From assembly GCA_015062115.1 (NCBI GenBank), contig SUVG01000006.1, positions 1-64,000 on the forward strand: a stretch of DNA of 64,000 nt, read 5' to 3'. The notes below the pieces were generated by a model that was given only the letters and a program-made list of their open reading frames with translations, did no database searches and was not told where the DNA came from. Position numbers and translations under genes: made by a program. The first letter of the stretch is position 1; each line of letters opens with the position of its first letter. Shown one piece after another: positions 33,272 to 41,693 of this stretch. This DNA comes from Elusimicrobium sp. (lineage in GTDB: Bacteria > Elusimicrobiota > Elusimicrobia > Elusimicrobiales > Elusimicrobiaceae).

Positions 33272-33301
33272 TTGACAAACAACTATTTTTTATGATATAA
33301 T
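33272..33301 (+). promoter_or_regulatory. strong phage promoter P3
   Basis: TTGACA (33272-33277), 18-nt spacer, TATAAT (33296-33301), matching P2 in the outer and inner flanks (TTGACAAA and TTTATGNTATAAT). A terminator-like hairpin AAGCC/GGCTT followed by T3 lies at 33384-33403, about 80 nt downstream, before the portal gene. Confidence 0.75.
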
Positions 33302-33408
33302 TAAAAAATAGCAGTAACCTTTCCTAACACTTATTTCCCACAAACTTTTTTTGTTTCCCGCTCGGGCCTTTTTGCGCCCTTAGAAGCCTTTTTGGGGCTT
33401 TTTCCCAC

Positions 33409-33434
33409 AAAAAAACCCGCCGTTTCGGGCGGGT
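33409..33434 (-). terminator. intrinsic terminator of the 59-residue antisense gene
   Basis: 7-bp stem ACCCGCC/GGCGGGT with a 6-nt loop; the minus strand continues into T7. On the plus strand no T run follows, so it is directional. Confidence 0.82.
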
Positions 33435-33458
33435 GTAAAATCAACATAAATTATTTTG

Positions 33459-33638
33459 TTAAACGGGTGTGGCAATTGTTACCGTAGCCAAGATGCCGAT
33501 TAACAACGCCGTCAGCAACGCGGATATCCATGCCGCACTACGCTTGCTCCTCTTTGGAAATATTTTTCGGGTAATGATGTAAAAGCCCGGAAAAGCCAGT
33601 AATATCACAAAAATTAAAATAGAAAAAATTCCAGCCAT
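33459..33638 (-). CDS. 59-residue two-helix membrane protein, antisense cargo
   Basis: The minus strand encodes 59 residues: MAGIFSILIFVILLAFPGFY as a first membrane helix, a basic loop (ITRKIFPKRSKRSA) and a second helix (WISALLTALLIGILATVTIA). A strong ribosome binding site, GGAGGAGG, lies 8-12 nt before the ATG and an intrinsic terminator follows the stop. No family is recognised. Its orientation is opposite to the phage late genes. It might be an inhibitor, exclusion or toxin-like protein, but nothing in the sequence shows that. Confidence 0.65.
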   Translation of the reverse strand: MAGIFSILIFVILLAFPGFYIITRKIFPKRSKRSAAWISALLTALLIGILATVTIATPV

Positions 33639-33718
33639 ATTCGCTTCCTCCTCCTTCTTTCTTTTATAGTAGTAAATTTCTTTCCTCTTTCCTACCGTAA
33701 TTTTTAATTACTCCCTTT

Positions 33719-35290
33719 ATGAAACATACACATACCGACTATATGCGTCAATACGACGCCCTTAAAAGCGAGCGCAGCACTTGGCTGCCTGCTTGGAAGG
33801 ATCTAAGTGCCTACCTGGCACCTACGCGCGGCTTCTTCGACGGGCAACAACCCAATAACGGGCGCCGCGTTGACCATAAAACGCTGTTAGATTCTGACCC
33901 ATGCCTGGCGGTGGAAGTTTTGTGTGCGGGCATGATGTCGGGCCTTACGAGCCCCAGCCGCAGTTGGTTTGATTTGGCCCTTTCCCCCGAGGAACTGATG
34001 GATTTGCCGGGCGCAAAAGATTGGGTGTTTGAAGTAAAAAAACGCTTGGAAGATGTATTCGCCAAAAGTAATGTCTATGGCGTATTGCACGGGTTCTATC
34101 AGGAAATTGCTGTTTTCGGTACGGCGGCCTTTTTGGTGGAGTATGACCCCCAAAAAGGAATTTATTGCCGTCCGTTTACCGTGGGAGAATATGCCTTGGG
34201 AACAGATGCCCAAGGGAAAATCAATCGCTTCGGACGCGAATTTTTTATGACGGCCGAACAACTGGCAGAGTCCTTCGGTAAAGAAAAATTATCACCCCGA
34301 CTGGCCCGCGAATTGGAAGAAAACAAAACCTTCCGTTGGCATAAAGTATTTCATCTTATTTTGCCGAACCGCAAATACGCCCCTTCCCGCAAAGACAACC
34401 GCTCCATGCCGTTTGAAAGTGTTTACTTTTTGGAAGACGGTTTTATCCTGCGCCAAAGCGGATACCACGAATTTCCGGTTATTGCCGCACGCTGGGAAGT
34501 GAAAAATACGGCCGATGCTTATGGCCGCGGCCCGGGGTGGAAGTGTTTGGGCGATGTGAAAATGTTACAAAAAATGCAAAAAACCAAGTTGGTCGCTTTG
34601 GATAAAAGCACCAATCCGCCGGTGATGGTATCGGCGGGAGTGCAGGGAGAAGTCAATTTGCTCCCCGGAGGCATTACCCGTTACAACGGAACTACGGACG
34701 CCGCCGTCAAACCCGCTTACCAGGTACAGGCAGATTTGGGCGCCTTGGAAAATGCTATCCAAAATGTCCGCGCTACAATTCGCGCTCAGTTTTTTGCCGA
34801 TGTGTTTTTATCTCTTTCTTCTCAAACTTACTCCAATATGACCGCTGCCGAAGTGGCCGAACGCCACCAAGAAAAAATGTTGGTGTTGGGGCCGGTGTTG
34901 GAACGGCTGAAAAACGAATTATTGGATCCGCTTGTCGAGCGCGTGTTTAATTTGCTGGCCCGTCAAGGGGAACTGCCCGCGCCGCCCGGCAGTATAGAAG
35001 GGCTGCCGATGAAGGTGGAATATGTATCCATGATTGCCCAGGCGCAAAAAGCCGCCGCGGTTTCTTCTTTGGTTCAAGGGTTAAATTATGCCGCCTCGTT
35101 GGGTGCGGTGCGCCCGGAAGTGCTAAACCGCATTGATTACACCTGTGCCTTGGAAGAAGGATTAAAAGCATTGGGCGTAGCGCCTGCCCTCTTAAAAGAC
35201 GCGGAAGAAGAGAAGGATACTCCTTCCGTTTCGCAGGGGGTTACTGAACCAAGAGCCCCGGCCTCTCAATCAGATTCGGGAAATAAATAA
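33719..35290 (+). CDS. podovirus portal (head-to-tail connector) protein
   Basis: The 523-residue protein matches the T7-type connector family: the N-terminal LKSERSTWLPAWKDLSAYLAPTRG, the MMSGLTSPSRSWFDL motif, and the C-terminal SNMTAAEVAERHQEKMLVLGPVLERLKNELLDPLVERVF helices. It forms the dodecameric ring at the capsid vertex through which DNA is packaged. No Shine-Dalgarno is visible before the ATG (TAATTACTCCCTTT). The last ~30 residues are a charged, Pro/Ser-rich tail. Confidence 0.94.
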   Translation: MKHTHTDYMRQYDALKSERSTWLPAWKDLSAYLAPTRGFFDGQQPNNGRRVDHKTLLDSDPCLAVEVLCAGMMSGLTSPSRSWFDLALSPEELMDLPGAKDWVFEVKKRLEDVFAKSNVYGVLHGFYQEIAVFGTAAFLVEYDPQKGIYCRPFTVGEYALGTDAQGKINRFGREFFMTAEQLAESFGKEKLSPRLARELEENKTFRWHKVFHLILPNRKYAPSRKDNRSMPFESVYFLEDGFILRQSGYHEFPVIAARWEVKNTADAYGRGPGWKCLGDVKMLQKMQKTKLVALDKSTNPPVMVSAGVQGEVNLLPGGITRYNGTTDAAVKPAYQVQADLGALENAIQNVRATIRAQFFADVFLSLSSQTYSNMTAAEVAERHQEKMLVLGPVLERLKNELLDPLVERVFNLLARQGELPAPPGSIEGLPMKVEYVSMIAQAQKAAAVSSLVQGLNYAASLGAVRPEVLNRIDYTCALEEGLKALGVAPALLKDAEEEKDTPSVSQGVTEPRAPASQSDSGNK

Positions 35291-35293
35291 AAA

Positions 35294-35465
35294 CTGCGCG
35301 CGGACGCGTCCTTATAAGCGTTACGGTTCGGCGCAGAGCGGGAGGAACCTTTCCCGGTAAAGGTTTTCCCGCCTACACAAACACAAAAGGGAAACGGCTA
35401 GGGCAGGCGTCTTAAATTATCGCACGCTGCTTTAGCGGGGGGAAGGGGTGCGCCCGGGAGTGCTC
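35294..35465 (+). ncRNA. candidate structured RNA between portal and Bbp19-like genes
   Basis: Directly after the portal stop, CTGCGC (35294-35299) pairs with GCGCAG (35331-35336) and encloses the palindrome GGACGCGTCC. A 13-bp hairpin then spans 35338-35372: GCGGGA/TCCCGC plus AACCTTT/AAAGGTT with loop CCCGGT. Further GC-rich inverted repeats follow to 35465. There is no open frame and no T run. It may be a packaging RNA, an mRNA processing site or a translational control element of the capsid genes. No known class recognised. Confidence 0.45.
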
Positions 35466-35484
35466 CTTTTCCCGAGAGTATTTT

Positions 35485-35793
35485 ATGAACGAAAAACAAC
35501 TTAAAAAACGTAATATCTACGACTTGCAAACCGTGTTGAAAACCGCACAGGGCCGCCGCTTGCTGTGGCGTATTTTGCAGGCAGCCCGTATTCGCCAGCA
35601 CTCTTTTGTGCCTGCCGATGCAACGGCAACGGCCTTTCATTGCGGGCAACAGAGTATCGGCCTTTTTTTATTGGACGAAATAGAAGAAGCCGCCCCCGGT
35701 GCTTATGCCCAAATGAGGGGGGAATATCGCTCGGAAATGATTTCTGGGCAAAAAGAAATAGATCGCTTGCAAGAGGAGTTAACCCATGAATAA
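35485..35793 (+). CDS. Bbp19-like phage structural protein
   Basis: The 102-residue protein matches the small Bbp19-like group by its core FHCGQQSIGLFLLDEIEEAAPGAYAQMRGEYRSE, preceded by a helical region LQTVLKTAQGRRLLWRILQ. In BPP-1-type podoviruses it lies between portal and scaffold genes, as here. Its role in the virion is not well defined. The ribosome binding site is weak (GAGAG). It overlaps the scaffold gene by 8 nt. Confidence 0.75.
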   Translation: MNEKQLKKRNIYDLQTVLKTAQGRRLLWRILQAARIRQHSFVPADATATAFHCGQQSIGLFLLDEIEEAAPGAYAQMRGEYRSEMISGQKEIDRLQEELTHE

Positions 35794-36394
35794 AACCATA
35801 AACCCGCCTGTTGAACAATCTGCCGATTTGGAAACCTCGTTGTCGGCCCCGGCAACATCTGTTGCCCAAGGATCGGGCCCGGGGGAAGAAAATAAAACTT
35901 GCCCCTCGGCCCAACCCCCCGGGCCGGAAACACAAAATCCCGGTTCGTTATCTTACGAAGGGCTTTCTCTGCCGGAAGATATTTCCTTCCCGACGGAAAA
36001 TTTAGCCGCTTTCAAGCAACTGGCGCGTGAGATGAATTTGGCAGAGGAGCAAGTGCAACGATTGTTAGATTTTGAATCGGCCCATTTGCGTGCCAATTTC
36101 CAACAAGCGCAAGAACAAAAACGCCACACCGTGGAGCGTTGGGCCGAAGAAACCCGCGCCTTATACGGGGCGGGCTTGGAAAAAGAACTATCCTATGCAC
36201 TCCGTGCGGCCGATGCGTTCGGCGGCCCGGAATTGAGGACATTGTTGGAAGATACGGGCCTGGGTAATCACCCGGTTATTATCCGTACATTAAGCGAAAT
36301 CGGCAAAGCTATCAGCGAAGATGCCTGCCCCGGCGGAAAACCGGCCGCCCCGCAGGATAAAACCTTTACCGAGGCCCTGTACGGAAAAAATTAA
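35786..36394 (+). CDS. putative capsid scaffolding protein
   Basis: The 202-residue protein has a disordered, Pro/Gly/Ser-rich N-terminal third, a charged helical middle (AFKQLAREMNLAEEQVQRLLDFE, then QAQEQKRHTVERWAEE) and the segment LEDTGLGNHPVIIRTLSEIGKAISED. That last segment is typical of scaffold-like proteins upstream of podovirus capsid genes. It ends 15 nt before the capsid gene. Such proteins template procapsid assembly and then leave. Confidence 0.78.
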   Translation: MNKTINPPVEQSADLETSLSAPATSVAQGSGPGEENKTCPSAQPPGPETQNPGSLSYEGLSLPEDISFPTENLAAFKQLAREMNLAEEQVQRLLDFESAHLRANFQQAQEQKRHTVERWAEETRALYGAGLEKELSYALRAADAFGGPELRTLLEDTGLGNHPVIIRTLSEIGKAISEDACPGGKPAAPQDKTFTEALYGKN

Positions 36395-36409
36395 AAAAAG
36401 GAGTAAAAA

Positions 36410-37387
36410 ATGGCAATTATTGCTGATAAACAGTACAGTCTTGTGGACTATGCAAAACAGTTTGACCCTTCCGGCCAAGAATTGGCTATTGCGGAAGTTT
36501 TAAGCCAGTCCAACGATATTATCGCCGATGCGTTAGTAACGGAAAGTTCCTTGGACAGCGGCCACGAATATGCCGTGCGTACCGGAATCCCGGAAGGCAC
36601 CTGGCGGCGTGCCTATCAGGGCATTGAACCCGCCAAAGCCACCACCAAAGTAGTGGTGGAAAGTTACGGCACCTTATCTGCCTACTCGGTAGTAGATAAA
36701 TTAGTCGCCGAAAAAGGCGGCCATGTAGAGGCCGTGCGTACCGGTCAATCCCGCGCGATTATTGCCGGTATGTCCAACACCATGGCCAGCAACTTAATTT
36801 ACGGAAATGTCGGTAAAAATCCGGAGCGTTTTACCGGCTTGGCCGCCCGTTATTGCGAATTGTCCGGTGCGGAAAGTTCCCGCAATGTGATTGATGGCGG
36901 CAGTGAAAACGAAGGTCAAAATTCCTCTATCTACTTGGTAGTTTGGGATACCGATAAGGTGTTTACCTTCTTCCCCAAAGGCTCTAAAGCCGGTATTCAA
37001 CGCGTGGATCACGGATTGGTTAACCATGTGGACGGCGACGGAAACGAATATCCCGCTTACAAGGAGTATTTCGAGTGGAAATTAGGCCTTGCCGTGCAAG
37101 ATTGGCGTTACGCGGGACGCATTTGCAACATTGATGTGGAAAATGTGCCGTCTAACTTAATTGATCAAATGTGCGAATTGGAAGAGCGTATCCAAAGCCT
37201 TTCCATGGGTAAGCCCGTTTGGTATATGAACCGCACCGTCAAGGCGGCCCTTCGTAAATTAACTTCCAATCGTACCAATGTGCAATACACGCCGGATCAA
37301 ATCACTTCCCGTCCGTTAATGACATTTAACGAAATTCCCGTCCATGTGTGCGATGCCATTTGCGATACGGAAACTTTGGTGAAATAG
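36410..37387 (+). CDS. major capsid protein
   Basis: The 325-residue protein resembles the BPP-1 Bbp17-type major capsid family: N-terminal LVDYAKQFDPSGQELAIAEVLSQSNDIIADA, GIPEGTWRRAYQGI, and C-terminal PVWYMNRTVKAALRKLTSN and NEIPVHVCDAICDTE. It builds the HK97-fold icosahedral shell. AAAGGAG precedes the ATG. Codon use is biased toward common codons, consistent with high expression. Confidence 0.88.
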   Translation: MAIIADKQYSLVDYAKQFDPSGQELAIAEVLSQSNDIIADALVTESSLDSGHEYAVRTGIPEGTWRRAYQGIEPAKATTKVVVESYGTLSAYSVVDKLVAEKGGHVEAVRTGQSRAIIAGMSNTMASNLIYGNVGKNPERFTGLAARYCELSGAESSRNVIDGGSENEGQNSSIYLVVWDTDKVFTFFPKGSKAGIQRVDHGLVNHVDGDGNEYPAYKEYFEWKLGLAVQDWRYAGRICNIDVENVPSNLIDQMCELEERIQSLSMGKPVWYMNRTVKAALRKLTSNRTNVQYTPDQITSRPLMTFNEIPVHVCDAICDTETLVK

Positions 37388-37395
37388 GAGGCAGT

Positions 37396-37782
37396 ATGTT
37401 ACTGGATAAAAATACCATTTTGTCTGACAAGCAGGCCATTACCGCAAATGCGTATTCCCAAAATACGATAGACTGCGGAGCGGCCGGTAATGTAGCCCCG
37501 GGGGCTCTTTTTGCCGTGTGTCGCACGGAGGAAGGATTCAGCGGTTTGACGCAAATGGAAGTTACCTTGCAAACCGATGAAGAGGCTTCTTTTGCTAATC
37601 CCGCGGAATTGATGAGCGTTACCGTATTCGCGGAGGTGCTGGAGCAACCGGGAAAGATTCTTTTTGCCGTTCCGCTCCCGGTAGGGGTAAAACGCTACTT
37701 GCGTGTTTCCTATGTCCCTGCCGGTTCAGCCACCCAAGGTGCGGTGTCTTTCTTTTTAACAGACGGCGTTGATATGAAATAA
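37396..37782 (+). CDS. Bbp16-like capsid cement protein
   Basis: The 128-residue protein begins MLLDKNTILSDKQAITANAYSQNTIDCG, a start typical of the Bbp16 cement family, and continues as a beta-rich domain (TQMEVTLQTDEEASFANPAELMSVTVFAEVLEQPGKILF). Cement proteins decorate and stabilise the capsid. GGAGGCAGT precedes the chosen ATG at 37396, 8 nt after the capsid stop; a longer in-frame extension into the capsid gene is rejected. Confidence 0.8.
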   Translation: MLLDKNTILSDKQAITANAYSQNTIDCGAAGNVAPGALFAVCRTEEGFSGLTQMEVTLQTDEEASFANPAELMSVTVFAEVLEQPGKILFAVPLPVGVKRYLRVSYVPAGSATQGAVSFFLTDGVDMK

Positions 37783-38448
37783 CGCCAACGCGGAGTAAAA
37801 AGTTAAAAAAGAAAAAGAACCTTAAAAAACAAACCGGGCAGTTGGATAAGACCGCTGCCCGGGGTTCTTTCAAGAAAAAACAGAATTATAGGCTTGTTAA
37901 AACAATTTTGAATAGGGGAAGATGGGGGAACTTCCTTAAAAACGCAAAAAAAGGGGTATTTTGGCGAAAAGAGGGGGTAAAAACGGGTTTTTATCCGGTA
38001 AAAAACGGAAAAAAACCGTATTTCCTTCCCTCAAGCCGGGAATCTTACCCTTTTGAATCTCAAAAAAGACTTGGCGCAAAATCTTATTGGGAAAGGAAAA
38101 AAGAAAAATTAAAAAGTTCTAAAAAATAATTAAAAGAGATTATTTTTTAGTGCCTAAAAGAAGAAAAGCATAGAAAATGTTTTTGGAAGAAAAAAGCCTT
38201 TTTTGTTTTGTGTAAAAATATATCTAAAAATAAAAATCATTATAAAATAAGCATTTTCAAAATTAACATAAAAAATGATTTATGCAAAACTGCTTGTCTT
38301 TTCTGTTGGAAGCACATATCAAAAGTAATTTTTATAAAAAAATAAATATATATAAAATAAGCATAAATAAAAATAACATAAAATTTAGTTTGATATATAA
38401 AAATAAAAAATACTTAAAAAATAAATAGAAATAAAAAGGAGCGATAAA
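37783..38448 (+). repeat. AT-rich, purine-skewed intergenic segment with a 110-bp spaced repeat
   Basis: These 666 bp hold no convincing gene. A long-range stem CCGGGCAG/CTGCCCGG (about 37836-37862) lies at the left. From about 37870 the plus strand is strongly A-rich. TATAAAATAAGCAT at 38241-38254 recurs at 38351-38364, exactly 110 bp later, each followed 8-12 nt on by AACATAAAA. An inverted pair AAATCATT/AATGATTT flanks the first copy. It interrupts an otherwise compact late operon. Confidence 0.6.
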
Positions 38449-39036
38449 ATGATAACAAAAATTGCAATCTGTAATTTGGCATTGGCGCAGTTGGGGCAGG
38501 CGTCTATTTTATCCTTGGAACAAGATGATGAGCGCGCCCGAAGATTAAATTTATTTTACGAACCGGTGCGTGATGAACTTTTACGGACACATCATTGGGC
38601 TTTTGCCAATGCTTGCGAGCCGCTTGCTTTGTTGGAGGTTAAACAGGAAACCCAAGAAGGTTTTTGCTATAAATATCCCGCAGATGCGCTTTTTATACGC
38701 CGCGTATTTGAAGACCCCCGCAACCCCCGCCCGCTGCCTTTTACGGAGCGTTTTAGGCGCGATTTACATGCACGCGTGTTATATGTGCCTACGCAATCAG
38801 CCTATGCGGAATTTACCCGCCGCATTGCGGACGAAAACCTGTTTGACCCGTCTTTTGTCAAAACCTTTTCGCTTGCTTTGGCGTGCGATTTGGCTATTGC
38901 ACTGACGGGGGACAGTCACTTAGCGCAACAATTGATGCAAAAATATACGGCTAGTCTCGATGAAGCCCGCCGTTCCAATATGACGGAAAACTATTGCCGT
39001 ACGTCTGCAGAAGATTCTTTTACGGAGGTTCGGTAA
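38449..39036 (+). CDS. tail tubular protein A-like (head-tail adaptor)
   Basis: The 195-residue protein fits the T7 gp11/tail tubular A family: ICNLALAQLGQASILSLEQDDERARRLNLFYEPVRDELLRTHHWAFANA at the start and a C-terminal helical part (FSLALACDLAIALTGDSHLAQQLMQKYTASLDEAR). It connects the portal to the tail nozzle. AAAAGGAG precedes the ATG. Its stop overlaps the next start (TAATG). Confidence 0.87.
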   Translation: MITKIAICNLALAQLGQASILSLEQDDERARRLNLFYEPVRDELLRTHHWAFANACEPLALLEVKQETQEGFCYKYPADALFIRRVFEDPRNPRPLPFTERFRRDLHARVLYVPTQSAYAEFTRRIADENLFDPSFVKTFSLALACDLAIALTGDSHLAQQLMQKYTASLDEARRSNMTENYCRTSAEDSFTEVR

Positions 39037-41636
39037 TGGTTTTTCATCATTTGCAACCGTCTTTTTCCGGCGGGGAAGTGGCCCCGGCGTTGCATGCCCG
39101 CAGCGACAGCCCTTCCTACGGCAGTTGGCTTAAAACCGCGCGTAATTTTTATGTACACCCGCAGGGCGGGGCTTCCAACCGGCCCGGAACGCTTTTCATG
39201 GGAAGCGGAAAAGGGAAATGCCGTTTGATTCCTTTTGTGTTAAGCGAAGAGGAAGCATATGTATTGGAAATGGGAGAAAAATACTTGCGTGTTTTTACGG
39301 CGGCAGGGCAACTGTTAAACGAGGACGGCTCCGTATATGAATTGTCCGTCCCTTACGGAACCCATGAAGTATCGGCCGTCCGTTATGCCCAATATGAACA
39401 GACCCTGTTTTTAACGCACCCCAATCATCCGCCCAAAAAATTGGTGAGAGTTTCCGCCGGACAATTTGAATTGGTGGATCTTCCTATCCGCTACGGGCCT
39501 TTTAAGCCGACCAATACCGACGAAACCCGCCACCTTCGTTTGGTTAAATATCACGAAACGGTAGTTTCGCAGGGGGCTTGCGCCACTTGTGCCTTTTTGC
39601 CCGAAGTAGATGCCCGCTATTTCGTGCAGGCTTATTTTAAGGGGGAACTGTTTTTTTCCGGACGAGATTTCGGCTTGGATTTATCCTTTCTTGTCAGCGA
39701 GTTTAACCGCCAATACGCCGCACAAGGCTGTACGGCTACCCACTTGGGAGGAGTGATTAAAATTACCTCTCCGGTCGAAACGGGGGGCGATTGGAACGGG
39801 GTGGAATTGGTGCTTGAATACCGAAACAGTTTCGCGGGAAGTGCGGTTTGGACGGTAGTACAAACCTTATCGGGCGGAGCCAATCGGGGAAGCGAAGTGC
39901 CCCTCGGGGAACAAAAATACTTATTGGAAAGTGATTTTGATATCTTTTCCCCGCAACATATAGGGGGGCGTTTTTCCTTATTGCACCCGGTGGAAAGCCA
40001 ATTTTTAACGGGTACGCTTGGCTACGAAGATATTTCCGGTTCCGTCAAAACAGCAGGGGATTGGCGGTTGGTTACTGCGGGGAGTTGGACGGGCTCTTTG
40101 GCTTTGGAAATATCTCAGGACTTAGGAGCCTCTTGGCAACAAAAGAAAACTTTTTCGCGTGCCGAGGGAGAAGAAAACCTCTCTACCTTCGGGCAGTTGG
40201 ACGATACGGAGGGTATGTATTTGGTACGCTTGCGGGCTTTAAGTATTGTCGGCGAGGCGGCTTACGAGTTGCAGGCGGAAAGTTTCCTGCAGGAAGGGGT
40301 GGCCGTGGTACGAGATTTTATTACCCCGCGCCAAGCCGCCGTGGAAATCGAGCGTGAATATGGAAACGAAGATTGGACGGTTGATTGGGCGGAGGGGGCA
40401 TTTTCGCCCAAAGCCGGATATCCCGCCTGTGTGTTTTTTTATCAAAATCGTTTGGGGCTGGCCGGAACCAAAGAGGAAGGACAAACCGTTTGGTTTTCTA
40501 AAACGGGCGAATTTGCCAACTTCGGCCATGCCCGTGCCACGGTTCGGGAAGATGATTCCTTTTGTGTTACGCTTGCCGGCAAAACACTGAATGCGATTCG
40601 TTCGGTAATGGTATCGGGGCGGCTGTTGGTTTTTACGGCGGGGAGCGAGTGGAGTATTTCCTCATCGGGGGCACTTACCCCGTATAATGTGCAGGTGGAG
40701 CAACTGGGAGAACGAGGCTCGTTTTCCACTCCGTGTATATTAGTGGGAAATCGCGCCCTTTTTGTGCAAGCCCGCGGCGGTGTGTTGCGTGATTTCGTTT
40801 ACGATTATAACTCCGCTTCCTACACGGGTAACGACCTTACCCTCTACGCCAAACACCTGTTTTTTCATCAGGAAATTACAGATATGGCCTATCAGCAAGA
40901 GCCGGATAATTTGGTTTGGTGTGTACTTTCCGGCGGGAAGTTGGCCTCTCTTACCTACTTGCCGCAACAAAATCTCTGCGCGTGGACACACCATGAAACG
41001 CAAGGGGCATTTAAGAGTATTTGCGTTGTTCCCAACCGCGGATATGATGAAGTGTGGCTGGCGGTGGAGCGGGCAAACGGATACTGTATAGAACGCTTGG
41101 TACAGCGTTTGGCGAGCAAAGAACCGCAAGACCAATTGTTTTTAGATTCCGCCGTTTCACGCAAAGGTACGGAAAGTTTTACCGAAATAACGGGGCTTTC
41201 GCATTTGGAAGGGTGTTCCGTAGGGATATTTGCCGACGGAAACCCGCTGGGAGAACAAGTGGTGTTAAACGGGAAAATTACACTTCCGCGTGCCGCAAAT
41301 TGCGTCCATGCGGGCCTGACTTATGCGGCCGAATTACAAACCCTTCCCGTAGTATTAGAGGGTTCAAACGGCACCTTGGCCGATCGCCAAAGAAGGCTTG
41401 TATCGGTAACCGTTAAAATGCTGGATAGCCGCGGCGGACGCATCGGCACCCGCGAAGAAGCATTGGAAGAAATTTTACAACGGAGCGGAGAAAAATGGGG
41501 GGAACCTATCCCGCTTAAAACACAGGAGTACAGGTTAAATGTATCTGCGGTTCATGGGCTGACACCCGGTGTTTTATTCAAACAAACCGATCCGTTGCCC
41601 GTTACGATATTAGCGGTGGTTTCGCGTTTGGTATAA
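39036..41636 (+). CDS. tail tubular protein B-like (tail nozzle)
   Basis: The 866-residue protein starts with LQPSFSGGEVAPALHARSDSPSYGSWLKTARNFYVHPQGGASNRPGTLFM, the hallmark N-terminus of podovirus nozzle proteins. It is beta-rich throughout and includes GFYQNRLGLAG-type (CVFFYQNRLGLAGTKEEGQTVWFSKTGEF) and SGRLLVFTAGSEW segments typical of gp12. It forms the hexameric tail tip. GGAGG precedes the ATG, which overlaps the stop of the adaptor gene. Length is close to that of T7 gp12-like proteins. Confidence 0.9.
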   Translation: MVFHHLQPSFSGGEVAPALHARSDSPSYGSWLKTARNFYVHPQGGASNRPGTLFMGSGKGKCRLIPFVLSEEEAYVLEMGEKYLRVFTAAGQLLNEDGSVYELSVPYGTHEVSAVRYAQYEQTLFLTHPNHPPKKLVRVSAGQFELVDLPIRYGPFKPTNTDETRHLRLVKYHETVVSQGACATCAFLPEVDARYFVQAYFKGELFFSGRDFGLDLSFLVSEFNRQYAAQGCTATHLGGVIKITSPVETGGDWNGVELVLEYRNSFAGSAVWTVVQTLSGGANRGSEVPLGEQKYLLESDFDIFSPQHIGGRFSLLHPVESQFLTGTLGYEDISGSVKTAGDWRLVTAGSWTGSLALEISQDLGASWQQKKTFSRAEGEENLSTFGQLDDTEGMYLVRLRALSIVGEAAYELQAESFLQEGVAVVRDFITPRQAAVEIEREYGNEDWTVDWAEGAFSPKAGYPACVFFYQNRLGLAGTKEEGQTVWFSKTGEFANFGHARATVREDDSFCVTLAGKTLNAIRSVMVSGRLLVFTAGSEWSISSSGALTPYNVQVEQLGERGSFSTPCILVGNRALFVQARGGVLRDFVYDYNSASYTGNDLTLYAKHLFFHQEITDMAYQQEPDNLVWCVLSGGKLASLTYLPQQNLCAWTHHETQGAFKSICVVPNRGYDEVWLAVERANGYCIERLVQRLASKEPQDQLFLDSAVSRKGTESFTEITGLSHLEGCSVGIFADGNPLGEQVVLNGKITLPRAANCVHAGLTYAAELQTLPVVLEGSNGTLADRQRRLVSVTVKMLDSRGGRIGTREEALEEILQRSGEKWGEPIPLKTQEYRLNVSAVHGLTPGVLFKQTDPLPVTILAVVSRLV

Positions 41637-41640
41637 GCCG

Positions 41641-41674
41641 AAAAAAAGGGGCTTTCGTTTCTGCCGAAAGCCCC
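41641..41674 (-). terminator. intrinsic terminator of the 249-residue antisense gene
   Basis: 10-bp perfect stem GGGGCTTTCG/CGAAAGCCCC with a 7-nt loop; the minus strand runs into T7, whereas the plus strand has no T run. Confidence 0.88.
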
Positions 41675-41693
41675 TCAAAAAACAAGATACTTG

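Noticed and set aside
37842-38129. A 95-codon lysine-rich frame in the A-rich phage gap
   Set aside because: It lacks a ribosome binding site and has the composition expected of a purine-rich strand (mostly Lys, Gly, Arg, Glu); no domain is visible.
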